Shown: positions 33,719-41,991 of the stretch, one piece after another
Layout of the letters: each line of letters begins with the position of its first letter
Numbering within the stretch: position 1 is the stretch's first letter
NCBI RefSeq assembly: GCF_002005445.1
Contig: NZ_CP014692.1
Span: 3,361,001 to 3,425,000, forward strand
Direction: 5' to 3'
Source: Acetobacter aceti
GTDB lineage: Bacteria; Pseudomonadota; Alphaproteobacteria; Acetobacterales; Acetobacteraceae
Length of the DNA stretch: 64,000 nucleotides
Program-made: the position numbers and the translations under genes
The notes under the pieces: model-generated
What the model saw: the letters and a program-made list of their open reading frames with translations, nothing else
Databases searched by the model: none
What the model was told of the DNA's origin: nothing

Positions 33719-34678
33719 TTACGACCACATGCAGCGTAATCTGGCTGCCATATCGATCCTTACGGATTTCACGGCTTCCTGCCTTGCCTGCTCTTCCGGT
33801 TTCACGACAGGCCATGACACGGCCTGAAACAGGGGCAGCATGTCCCGGTCGATGAAGCGTGTGTGCAGTTTTTCCATGACCAGCCTGTCCAGAGTAGCCG
33901 GATCCTGCAGCCAGCCACCATCATCAGCCTCGAACAGGTCGCGCATGATGGGACCACCGGCTGCGAGATAGGCGTCCAGACCGACAAACCGCGCACGGGC
34001 GTCCGAGGCCCGCACCGTTTTTTCCGTCAGCATGCGGCGAATGACGTAGGGTTCACGATTATGGCTCTGGGCTACGATTTCCCAGACCTGTTCCTGCCGC
34101 GCGTGGTCGTCGCTGATGGAAAACGCCATCAACTGTTCCAGCCGCATCCCATCCTGTTCGTAGATCTCAAGCAGGCTGTCGGACACCGTCATCAGTCGCA
34201 GGCGCTGTTTGACCACGGTGGGTGCGACAAAGAACGCGGCGGCGATTTCCTCTTCGGACATGCCTTTTTCCAGCATGTCACGGAAGGCGCGAAACTGGTC
34301 CAGCGGGTGCAGGGCCATGCGCTGAACGTTCTCGGCCAGAGAGTCATCCTCGGCGAGAATGGCCGACCCGGCCTCGCGTACCACGCACGGCACCGGAGCC
34401 GTCTTCGCCAGTTTCTTCTGCTTCACCAGCAGTTCGAGGGCACGGAAGCGCCGTCCGCCAGCGGGTACTTCATAGCTGCCGGTTTCGACACCAGCATCAT
34501 CAAGGACAGGGCGGACGTTCAGACTCTGCAGCAGCCCGCGGCGCTCGATGTCGCGGGCCAGTTCCTCGATCGACAGGCCGGATTTCACACGCCGCACGTT
34601 GGACTGGGAAAGCACCAGTCGGTTGAACGGAATGTCACGGGAGGAACTCAGGCTGATTTTGGGAATAGCGGTCGCCAT
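33719..34678 (-). CDS. ParB/Spo0J-like plasmid partition protein, C-terminally altered
   Basis: 319 aa from ATG 34678 (GGAGTGTTTCGCC upstream). ParB N-terminal nuclease/CTPase-like part: LSQSNVRRVKSGLSIEELARDIERRGLLQSLNVRP, YEVPAGGRRFRALELL and LAENVQRMALHPLDQFRAF; then the HTH with MSEEEIAAAFFVAPTVVKQRLRL. Homologues on alphaproteobacterial plasmids are nearly twice as long; here the similarity appears to stop after LDRLVMEKL and a different tail follows. A plasmid or ICE relic, possibly non-functional. Confidence 0.75.
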   Translation of the reverse strand: MATAIPKISLSSSRDIPFNRLVLSQSNVRRVKSGLSIEELARDIERRGLLQSLNVRPVLDDAGVETGSYEVPAGGRRFRALELLVKQKKLAKTAPVPCVVREAGSAILAEDDSLAENVQRMALHPLDQFRAFRDMLEKGMSEEEIAAAFFVAPTVVKQRLRLMTVSDSLLEIYEQDGMRLEQLMAFSISDDHARQEQVWEIVAQSHNREPYVIRRMLTEKTVRASDARARFVGLDAYLAAGGPIMRDLFEADDGGWLQDPATLDRLVMEKLHTRFIDRDMLPLFQAVSWPVVKPEEQARQEAVKSVRIDMAARLRCMWS

Positions 34679-34993
34679 GGCGAAACACTCCACGACGGGC
34701 GGACGGGAGACTCTCTCCCACCCTCTCAACCCGTCACGAAAACCCGCACAGCCCTCTGACTCCGACGGCTACATCTAGGCCAATCCGCATCCTTGCGGCA
34801 AAAATAAAGAATAATGGTGGCGAAGCAATGATTAGCTTTTGTAATATCACGTAGGATTTGAACAGACGCTATATGAGCATATCCTTTGAAACAGCATGCA
34901 ACTGATAGAGACGATTTTTCTTCCGAAGAAATTTTCTTCTACAGCTCACTCCCCAGTGTTTTTTGAACGACAGAGCAAGCATCAATCCGCTTG
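34679..34993. other. Intergenic seam, AT-rich
   Basis: 315 bp between the ParB relic and the CBASS locus. Composition drops sharply from GC-rich to AT-rich around 34790, consistent with separate origins. No gene seen. Confidence 0.4.
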
Positions 34994-35545
34994 CTAATTT
35001 TTAACGAATTTCTTACGAATCAATTCAAACAATTCAGCTTGGTAGATTGCATCATGCAAAGCATTATGATCGCCTAGACTCCGTGGTTTAACGATCTTCG
35101 CAATCTCACTTGAACGGGTCGATTTCCAAGTGCAATTGGTAGCTCCAAAATACATCGACTTAATATCAAGCGCAGAAATACCAAAAGGATTTCCACCAAG
35201 GAATTTATGAAAGTAGTAATTAATAAAGCTCCAATCAAAAGATGCATTAAAACCGACAAAAACAACGGTTTCTTCCGTCTCTGTCAGCGAATGAAGCCAC
35301 ACCTTAAGTTTTGTCATTGCTTCGATAGGCTCAATCCCCTCTTCCTGTAAATGTTCCAGTGACAAGCCCGTGACCTTTAGGGCTTCAGGAACAAATTCTT
35401 TAGAAATAGGTTTTAGGTAGCATGAAAAGTTCTTAGAAGGATTGGATGTTACGCACGCCCCTACAGATAACATACTATATTTTTCAGGTATCGGGCCTGA
35501 TGCCTCAATATCAACTGAAACGAAAATTTCCTGCTGGCTTTTCAT
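34994..35545 (-). CDS. cap18: DEDDh 3'-5' exonuclease, CBASS-associated (Cap18-like)
   Basis: 183 aa RNase T/DnaQ-type exonuclease. Exo [10 protein letters not shown] (D, E); Exo [16 protein letters not shown] (D); Exo [17 protein letters not shown] (H and D). Alone in its fold, no polymerase domain. It is on the same strand as and 136 bp downstream of the TRIP13-like gene, and the same order is known for CBASS loci that carry a Cap18 exonuclease, as I recall from E. coli. Its role in CBASS is not settled; it might degrade phage DNA ends or tune signalling. Confidence 0.82.
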   Translation of the reverse strand: MKSQQEIFVSVDIEASGPIPEKYSMLSVGACVTSNPSKNFSCYLKPISKEFVPEALKVTGLSLEHLQEEGIEPIEAMTKLKVWLHSLTETEETVVFVGFNASFDWSFINYYFHKFLGGNPFGISALDIKSMYFGATNCTWKSTRSSEIAKIVKPRSLGDHNALHDAIYQAELFELIRKKFVKN

Positions 35546-35681
35546 ATACTCTCCGTTTGAAGTATGGTCTCACTTTAGCAAATCACCAGTCTCACACATG
35601 CTTAACGCTACGTGAGGGATATCGCCGGAATGATAAAAAACTGCTCTCGCCATCGTGAAAGTAATTTTCACAATGGCAACG

Positions 35682-36578
35682 TCATTTATCTTCCATGATC
35701 GGAGAAGGGTGCATAGCTAACGACGAGTCAAGGAGATCACTAAAGCTCAACGCGCGGTTGGGGAAAGCTTTGGCAAGAGCCGCTGGATAAAGGCGTGTTC
35801 GAATGTCCGAGTAAGTCCACGCGGGCTGGCCGCTCCGTTCACCTGTAGCTGCAACTAGCTCTGTGAGTTGTTTCTCCGTGAGCTTCATGCCAGCGAGATC
35901 CATATTGAAAAGAGCTTTACGTTCTGCGGCGTTTGGGCGGGTAAATTCCTCTACGATAGCAGCACGTCGACGAAGCGCTGCATCCAAAACAGACAACCGG
36001 TTAGTGCATAGAATGACCACTATACGGCCACCAAACTTACGTAATTCATCGACCCCTTGAATGAGGGTGTTTACGGCCACCTTATCTTCATGGTGGCTCT
36101 GGCTCTGAGAGCGCGAAGCGGCGATTGAATCGCCTTCATCGATAATAAGTATAGCACGACGGTTTTTTCCCGCTGCCTCAATTACTTCTGACCAGGCTTG
36201 GGTCAACAAAGTACCCATTTCACCGACTCTACCCGAACCACGGACGCGATTACTCAGTTTGAACAGAAGGGAATCTTCAGTGCGAGATTCACGAACAATA
36301 CGGTTCGCAATACACTCAGCTGTCGCCGTCTTGCCTGTGCCCACATCGCCATAAAAAATTACGAGAGGATATTGATCAGAAACCAAGTCGCAGATCGGTA
36401 ATACCGATTTGTGGTAATTGCTGCTCCATGCGGACAATTGGTTTTGATTCAACAATAGACGCAACTGGTTATGGATGCGCTCATAACGTCCTTCAAAACC
36501 GAGCAGAAGCTTTTCGCGCCCAGTCAGTTCTTGTACGGGGAGATCAATAACCGCATCAAATACGTTGCTTTTAATCAT
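35682..36578 (-). CDS. cap6: TRIP13/Pch2-like AAA+ ATPase, CBASS Cap6
   Basis: 298 aa. Walker A FYGDVGTGKTATAE (77-85), Walker B ILIIDEGDS (143-151), sensor 1 VILCTNRL and arginine-finger region DAALRRRAAIVEEF. Cap6 remodels HORMA proteins to switch off the CD-NTase. The start codon shares one base with the Cap7 stop (TAATG), so the two are translationally coupled. Confidence 0.9.
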   Translation of the reverse strand: MIKSNVFDAVIDLPVQELTGREKLLLGFEGRYERIHNQLRLLLNQNQLSAWSSNYHKSVLPICDLVSDQYPLVIFYGDVGTGKTATAECIANRIVRESRTEDSLLFKLSNRVRGSGRVGEMGTLLTQAWSEVIEAAGKNRRAILIIDEGDSIAASRSQSQSHHEDKVAVNTLIQGVDELRKFGGRIVVILCTNRLSVLDAALRRRAAIVEEFTRPNAAERKALFNMDLAGMKLTEKQLTELVAATGERSGQPAWTYSDIRTRLYPAALAKAFPNRALSFSDLLDSSLAMHPSPIMEDK

Positions 36579-37066
36579 TAATTGTAATCCTTCCGTCGCA
36601 TTCCGTAACCGTTGCTAGAATATTCACGACCATCACCTTCGGTAAGGTCGGCATGACTGATATCATCGTCCGAAGGTGTCCAAGAAATCTTCATTTTCCC
36701 GGCTAACTTTTGTTGTGCAGTCAGATCGTAACTGTTCTTATAGCTCAACGTAATCCGCAGCCAAGCTCCTTCAATTCGCGGCCAACGCGCATTACCCGGG
36801 CGGTCATTTGCCAGACCTCCTGACGCATCTACGTAGTATCTAGCTGCCTTATATTCATTTCCATTAGAGATAAGCGTCAGATCGACGAAATTCAGATAGT
36901 CATTCTTGGCCAGAAGTTCGATGTCATGAGCCCACTCTCGCGCGCGAGCCTCAGTGGTAGCACCACTACTTGAGGCTATCATCACCAGATCAGCGGTGAT
37001 ACGTCGAAGAACCGCCTCAACATCCGTAGTAGTATAGGTAGATGTCTGCGTAGTGGTATAACTCAT
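36578..37066 (-). CDS. cap7: HORMA-domain protein, CBASS Cap7
   Basis: 162 aa. Pattern of bacterial HORMA proteins: beta-rich start (SYTTTQTSTYTTTDVEAVLRRITADL), NDYLNFVDLTLISNG, ARYYVDASGGLANDRPGN, and the C-terminal safety-belt tail SSNGYGMRRKDYN. Such proteins bind a peptide, then activate the cognate CD-NTase. Flanked by Cap6 and the CD-NTase with overlaps on both sides, which makes the assignment strong despite low sequence conservation. Confidence 0.85.
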   Translation of the reverse strand: MSYTTTQTSTYTTTDVEAVLRRITADLVMIASSSGATTEARAREWAHDIELLAKNDYLNFVDLTLISNGNEYKAARYYVDASGGLANDRPGNARWPRIEGAWLRITLSYKNSYDLTAQQKLAGKMKISWTPSDDDISHADLTEGDGREYSSNGYGMRRKDYN

Positions 37067-38007
37067 GCTAACTCCTCCACTTTAAAACCTCGACCAAACA
37101 ACTCTTTCCAGAGGTCAGAATCATCTTCTTCAGATGCAAAATGTGCGGTCTCCCAAGAATGATCTGCAATTCGAACGATTTCTTTTCGTTCATCCTCGGT
37201 AATGCAGCTTGCGACGTTATTCCGGTCACATACAGGATCGAGTATTATTACAGGATCGTAAAATTTCGGTACAGTTCCGTTTTCAGGAAACTTAATAAGC
37301 TCCTTGAGTTCAGAGTGAGCAATATAAAGCAGGAAGTCGCAGAAGCGCTTTTCCAGTGAACCTTCGCGTCCGTTCACTGCGAGAACATGAGCGAGAATAA
37401 GTTCAATGTGAAAGGATTTTAGTGGACACTCCATCTTAGTACGCCAACGCTTAGCCAAGCGGACGAGCGTACGAAAGTCCGGGTCCTGATCCTTACGATC
37501 CTTTACGAACCGAACTTGGCAAGGCGCACAAGTCTCCGTTTTTGATCCGTCAACACGGTCAAATTGCCAGCCATAACCTTCTTTATCTGGGTTCTCAATA
37601 ACGGGAACAATGTCGACGTCCAGTCCAGTGCCAACAAAGCTTACCGTAGCTGCCTTTCGTTGAATCACAAAGTCTTCAACAGATTTTTGGGGGTATAGCT
37701 TAACTAGTGTTTCGTAGATTTTGTCACTTAGACTGGAGAACGTCTCTTCATCGACCTTTTGCCCGGTAATGTAGAATACAACATCTACATCAATCGCATC
37801 CTCAGAGGTTTTGCGGAGAATCGTGTGCTTGGCGAATGAGCCGGCCTTTACGACGCGTTTGATGATTATATTCTCTTGTTTTTTCAGGCTTTCACGCAGC
37901 GCAGCAATCAATCGATCAACCTGAGCGTTGTAAGTTTGACGCTTATCTCTCGGCAAGCGAAGCACATTGCTATCATAATACTTAATCTGCGTATTGGTGA
38001 GTGGCAT
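37063..38007 (-). CDS. cdnC: CD-NTase cyclic-oligonucleotide synthase (CdnC-like), CBASS
   Basis: 314 aa cGAS/DncV-like nucleotidyltransferase. Active-site GS at 56-57 (KAGSFAKHT), acidic residues D73 and D75 in AIDVDVVFYI and a third at ~132 in TGLDVDIVPVIEN. The C-terminal helical domain has LVRLAKRWRTK and KSFHIELILAHVL. Under HORMA control it makes a cyclic oligonucleotide on infection. Clade C is inferred from the single HORMA partner. First gene of the minus-strand operon, 164 bp from capW. Confidence 0.92.
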   Translation of the reverse strand: MPLTNTQIKYYDSNVLRLPRDKRQTYNAQVDRLIAALRESLKKQENIIIKRVVKAGSFAKHTILRKTSEDAIDVDVVFYITGQKVDEETFSSLSDKIYETLVKLYPQKSVEDFVIQRKAATVSFVGTGLDVDIVPVIENPDKEGYGWQFDRVDGSKTETCAPCQVRFVKDRKDQDPDFRTLVRLAKRWRTKMECPLKSFHIELILAHVLAVNGREGSLEKRFCDFLLYIAHSELKELIKFPENGTVPKFYDPVIILDPVCDRNNVASCITEDERKEIVRIADHSWETAHFASEEDDSDLWKELFGRGFKVEELA

Positions 38008-38086
38008 CAGCCGTCCTCTTCGAAGAAGTTTGATACTGTTCCAATGCCTCTCCCCTCACGATACCCGCCGGGCAGATCCAAGGAAA

Positions 38087-38124
38087 ATACGCTTGGCAGA
38101 TCCATAGCGTATGATTATTATACG
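38087..38124. promoter_or_regulatory. Candidate CapW operator between divergent CBASS operons
   Basis: Inverted repeat ATACGCT (38087-38093) / AGCGTAT (38106-38112), overlapping a second one, CGTAT (38108-38112) / ATACG (38120-38124). A 10-bp direct repeat GGCAGATCCA also occurs at 38071 and 38095. Overlapping palindromes in the shared promoter suit a dimeric WYL repressor. Confidence 0.55.
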
Positions 38125-38171
38125 GACACTTTTTACGCGCGTCTATTTTTTATATGCTGTCGAGGTTCAAA

Positions 38172-39065
38172 ATGGTAGATGATCCCAAATCAACGGGCGA
38201 GCAACCCACCAATACGATTCGACAAGGAGTCCGTTGGGGGCAGGAGCGGCGTTTGGAGTTTATCGACTATAGATTGCGATGGGATGGCCAAATAAATCGC
38301 AGCAGCTTGACTGATTTTTTCGGAATATCTGTACCACAGGCCTCGTTGGATATCACTGAATACTCGAAACTTTCTCCAGACAATCTGAAATATGATAAGC
38401 GCGCCCGAACATATCGGGCGACTTATTCTTATAGGCCAGTCTATCCGTCGAGTTCGACTGAGCGGTACCTTGAAGATTTAATCAGAGTAGCAGTTCAACC
38501 TGAGGTTCCATATGGAAGCTTTCTGGGGTGGCAACCACCTGTAGCTGCGGTACCACGGCTGGGACGTCGGCTTAATGCCGATGTGGTTGGAGAGATCATC
38601 CGCGCAATACGTGAAACGGGTTCCGTAGAGGTCATTTATCAGTCCATGACTGATCCGGAAGGCAGTGAGCGAAGACTGACACCTCATGCATTGGTGCATG
38701 ACGGCAATCGCTGGCATACGAGAGCCTACTGCCATAAACGCAATCAATTTAGGGATTTTTCCCTGACCCGTATCAAACTCGCCCGATACGTAGGCCCGGA
38801 CGAGGAGCGAGCCTCAAAGGATACTGATTGGAACAGCGTGGTCGATGTCATTCTCACGGCACATCCTGGTCTCAGCCCCGCGAAACGCCGTTTGATCGAG
38901 AGTGACTATTCTATTGAAAACGGGGAGATGCACATTAAGTGTCGTCAAGCGTTATTGTTCTATCTTCTGTTTCAACTCAATTTAACTAATGATCAAGCAG
39001 GTCAGAAGCCAGAGGTAATCCAATTATCCCTGAAAAATAGAGAAGAAATTAATTCCTTGCTATGA
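38172..39065 (+). CDS. capW: CapW, WYL-domain transcriptional repressor of CBASS
   Basis: 297 aa from ATG 38172 (GAGG nine bases upstream; an earlier ATG at 38154 has none). Winged-HTH N-terminus (RRLEFIDYRLRWDGQINRSSLTDFFGISVPQASLDI), central WYL domain (VEVIYQSM, RRLTPHALVHDGNRWHTRAYCHKRNQFRDFSLTRI) and WCX-like C-terminus. CapW/BrxR proteins repress defence operons and release DNA upon a damage-linked ligand. Divergent from cdnC and upstream of the effector gene. Confidence 0.9.
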   Translation: MVDDPKSTGEQPTNTIRQGVRWGQERRLEFIDYRLRWDGQINRSSLTDFFGISVPQASLDITEYSKLSPDNLKYDKRARTYRATYSYRPVYPSSSTERYLEDLIRVAVQPEVPYGSFLGWQPPVAAVPRLGRRLNADVVGEIIRAIRETGSVEVIYQSMTDPEGSERRLTPHALVHDGNRWHTRAYCHKRNQFRDFSLTRIKLARYVGPDEERASKDTDWNSVVDVILTAHPGLSPAKRRLIESDYSIENGEMHIKCRQALLFYLLFQLNLTNDQAGQKPEVIQLSLKNREEINSLL

Positions 39066-39121
39066 TTTACATTACTGAAGATACGATAATATTTTGACAT
39101 GCATCAAATGGTACAGGATCA

Positions 39122-40633
39122 ATGCTAAATAATGAATTTGTTCTGGTCGCAGGCAGCATCTCTAAAAAGACAGAAAAGGTATATATAGATCGGGCTCACG
39201 ATTTCGTTCGCGCGCTTACTAAGAGTATTCTCGACGCAAATGGGGGACTGGTGGTCTACCTTGCCGGGGAACCCCGCAACCAGAATAATGAGCCACTGAC
39301 TTTCGACTGGACTGTCGCATATGAAGTCGAGAGATTGAAGGCTAATTATGCGGGGACACAGCAACTTAAAATTATAACATCTGATTTAGCGATGAACGAA
39401 AAGATGACGGAAGAGAAGCGCAGGCTGATCCGCAGCCTCAAAGCTCTTCACTACGCAGATGTCATCAAAGTGCATGATGATTTGGTGACTGGCGGCAATA
39501 TAGGGGACGAGCAGGTAGACGTTGCAACCGCCATGATTGCACTGGGCGGAGGAAAGGGAGTTTCCGACCGGGCCCGAAAAATGTCCAAACGAAAATTACC
39601 TATCCTACCGTTCGACCTAAAGCTGGGAGGTTTCAGCAATGACGGCGCGGGAGCCCTTGGACTGCTAAAAACTTTTCAAGAAAACCCGTTATTAATGTTT
39701 CCAATCACGGGCGAACAGGTGAAAGGCGAACTGGATATCCTCTCACTTCAGGAGCCCATTTTCTGCATAGACGAGCTTGCCAAGCGGACAGTAAAAATTT
39801 TCCAAATAGAAAAGGAAGCCAAACAAATAGCGCAAAATCCAGATGTATTGATCTTGACCGCTCTGCCGATAGAACTCGCTGCAGCGAGGTTGGCTTTTGG
39901 GATCAAGGACTTCAGCCAGCCACGTGTGTCTCTCAATGGTATTCATTTTTGGTCTACGATCGTTACAAGACAAGACGGCCCTGTGTCCTGCGTTGTTGCA
40001 TCCCTCGGAAGCGCTGGCAACGTGACTGCATCATCCATTACCAGTCAACTATTATCAGAACTCAAGCCAAAAACAGTTCTGATGATGGGGATCGCGGCAG
40101 GCATGCGTGGAAAAATGACTTTGGGTGAAGTTATTCTTTCCGAGAGAATTGTTTATTATGAGGGATCCGCTGCATTAGATGGAGGCATATTGGCTGCGCG
40201 CCCGGAAATCCATCGTCCAGGATTACTAACTCAGCAAGACCTCAACACTTACCTCGCAACTGCCTCTTTGTCAGAGCGCTTACAACAACAAGCAACTACC
40301 CTTGGCTTCGCAATACCAAAAGAATCTAATGCAGGTGAAGTTGCTGCCAGTCTCATGGTTTCGCCCGCAACGATTGCATCTGGTGAGTTATTGGTTCGTG
40401 ATCCGAACTTTTTTTCAAGCCTTAGAACGTTACATGATAAAGTCTGCGTTGCTGAAATGGAAGCTTACGGAGTTATCGATGCCTGCCAGAAACAAGAGGT
40501 GCCTGCACTAATTATCCGAGGAATCAGCGATTTTGGAGACAGTTCAAAAGATAATACCTTCCACAAGGTAGCTTCTGAAGCCGCCGCGATCGTCGCTTTA
40601 GACTATGTGGTTTATGGTTGGCGTCGCACATAG
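39122..40633 (+). CDS. cap17: SLOG-nucleosidase effector, CBASS Cap17-like
   Basis: 503 aa. Residues 1-~215 look like a SLOG (Rossmann) sensor: LVAGSISKKTEKVYI at the start, VYLAGEP and ALGGGKGVSDRARKM. Residues ~240-503 are a purine nucleoside phosphorylase/MTA nucleosidase domain: LILTALPIELAAARLAF, SLGSAGNVTASS, MMGIAAGMRGKMTLGEVILSE, VAEMEAYG (catalytic Glu region) and IRGISDFGDSS (catalytic Asp). Known immune PNP effectors cleave the glycosidic bond of ATP or related nucleotides. The SLOG part presumably binds the cyclic nucleotide. 56 bp after capW, same strand. Confidence 0.88.
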   Translation: MLNNEFVLVAGSISKKTEKVYIDRAHDFVRALTKSILDANGGLVVYLAGEPRNQNNEPLTFDWTVAYEVERLKANYAGTQQLKIITSDLAMNEKMTEEKRRLIRSLKALHYADVIKVHDDLVTGGNIGDEQVDVATAMIALGGGKGVSDRARKMSKRKLPILPFDLKLGGFSNDGAGALGLLKTFQENPLLMFPITGEQVKGELDILSLQEPIFCIDELAKRTVKIFQIEKEAKQIAQNPDVLILTALPIELAAARLAFGIKDFSQPRVSLNGIHFWSTIVTRQDGPVSCVVASLGSAGNVTASSITSQLLSELKPKTVLMMGIAAGMRGKMTLGEVILSERIVYYEGSAALDGGILAARPEIHRPGLLTQQDLNTYLATASLSERLQQQATTLGFAIPKESNAGEVAASLMVSPATIASGELLVRDPNFFSSLRTLHDKVCVAEMEAYGVIDACQKQEVPALIIRGISDFGDSSKDNTFHKVASEAAAIVALDYVVYGWRRT

Positions 40634-40774
40634 GCCATCTGGATGAAAAATCATCTCCATAATTAGTTCATAATTATTAACTAAAATAATTAATATTATA
40701 TATCGTTCATTACATTCTAACACTCTATCCAATCTTACTTTTCAAATTTACTGCATTTTGTATGATGGCCCGAT

Positions 40775-41296
40775 TTAGCTATTTAGGGTGCCGTCATTAA
40801 TTTTTCGCTTGTCTGGCGCCTTCTTTCCCTGGCCGCTAGCAAGCATATCAGGTTCAGGAACCAAGCCCTCCCATGAATCATGTACCCATCGTGCGATATG
40901 AGTTACTTTCCGCGCAAGCAGTTTATCCGGGTCCACCGAGTCAGAAAAATCCTGATCTTTAAAGTCATAGTTAGCCTTCTGTTCCTCCAACTCGCGCTGT
41001 GCGCGCCGATATAGTACCCATAAGCGCTGCGGTTTTCTGAGCTGCAGCCAACTGGTCAGACCACCCGCCATCACAGATAATAGCGATGGAACCACCTTTG
41101 CCCAAAACACTTGAGTTCCTAAGGTTACAAACAGAGGCGCAAGTAATGTGCATCCAATGATGGTAGAAAAACAAACTTGGGATTCTATCTTATTGTGGTT
41201 GGCCTTTTCTCGCATGCCTTTCCGCACTGAACTATAATAATCGTGTGCGGATTTAAACTCATCCTCAGGAACGGTAACGTCTTTTCGCCAGGCCAC
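40775..41296 (-). CDS. cap19: SLATT-domain 2TM protein, CBASS Cap19-like
   Basis: 173 aa. N-terminal charged helix, two transmembrane helices (~44-85: FSTIIGCTLLAPLFVTLG and VPSLLSVMAGGLTSWLQL), then a coiled-coil with LWVLYRRAQRELEEQKANYDF. This is the SLATT/DUF4231 layout named for association with SMODS (CD-NTase) and SLOG proteins; such proteins are thought to damage membranes when triggered. It is convergent with the Cap17-like gene. I recall the same accessory gene in E. coli type III CBASS loci. Confidence 0.8.
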   Translation of the reverse strand: MAWRKDVTVPEDEFKSAHDYYSSVRKGMREKANHNKIESQVCFSTIIGCTLLAPLFVTLGTQVFWAKVVPSLLSVMAGGLTSWLQLRKPQRLWVLYRRAQRELEEQKANYDFKDQDFSDSVDPDKLLARKVTHIARWVHDSWEGLVPEPDMLASGQGKKAPDKRKINDGTLNS

Positions 41297-41396
41297 GTAA
41301 AACCTCTCAACAGATTACTAATAATTTTCTATTATCTTAGATTAGGCTATTCTACGACAGATAAAGAGCCTTATCCTCCAATTTCCGCTGATTAGC

Positions 41397-41660
41397 CTAA
41401 CTGCTCCATACCCGCAGGTCTTGAAAATCCGTAATGCGCTTAATGTACCAGGGTCCTGACATTTGCACGAACTCCCTCACCGACGTCATGATGTCGTAAC
41501 CGAGAGCGTCGCTTCCATGAGCGCGGGGGCGCAAGTGCCTTCGCTCACCCAACTGGACGGAATAATGGTATTCCCACATCGGCCATGATACTGCCCCCCA
41601 TCTCGTGATGCCGCCAAACGCAAGTATTTGTACGACGCGCCTGTATCCGGGACTACCCAT
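41397..41660 (-). CDS. Hypothetical small protein
   Basis: 87 aa, aromatic-rich (WPMWEYHYSVQL), no membrane helix, no known domain. Open frame with no competing gene on either strand; support is otherwise weak. Confidence 0.3.
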   Translation of the reverse strand: MGSPGYRRVVQILAFGGITRWGAVSWPMWEYHYSVQLGERRHLRPRAHGSDALGYDIMTSVREFVQMSGPWYIKRITDFQDLRVWSS

Positions 41661-41789
41661 AACTACGATTCCTTACGCTAGAACACGCACAAGCGCGACG
41701 TTCCACAATGCGTATTTCCATTGAAATAACAGCCATCTGTCCGGATCGTGTGTCTGTTTTCCTTGCCATACGGTCGGAAGAGAGCGACG

Positions 41790-41978
41790 ATGACGGACAG
41801 ACCCATCCAGTCCCTTGCCCCGGCGTATCGACCGCCCGAGCCTGAGTTGCGGCTCGTCCTGCGCCCCGATGCCCCCGACCCTCGCCTTGTGGCGTTCGTC
41901 CGCCTCATGGCCCGTCGCGCGGCACGGGAGTGGTTCCGGTCTCAGCAACAGGAGCAGCGCCGCCGCTCCGGACCGTAA
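41790..41978 (+). CDS. Small protein preceding the serine recombinase
   Basis: 62 aa, ATG 41790 behind AGAGAG. Proline-rich start, then a basic helix (FVRLMARRAAREWFRSQQQ). It ends 13 bp before the recombinase start, and short genes of this sort commonly precede such recombinases. It may assist recombination directionality; inference only. Confidence 0.55.
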   Translation: MTDRPIQSLAPAYRPPEPELRLVLRPDAPDPRLVAFVRLMARRAAREWFRSQQQEQRRRSGP

Positions 41979-41991
41979 GGGATGCCTCGCC

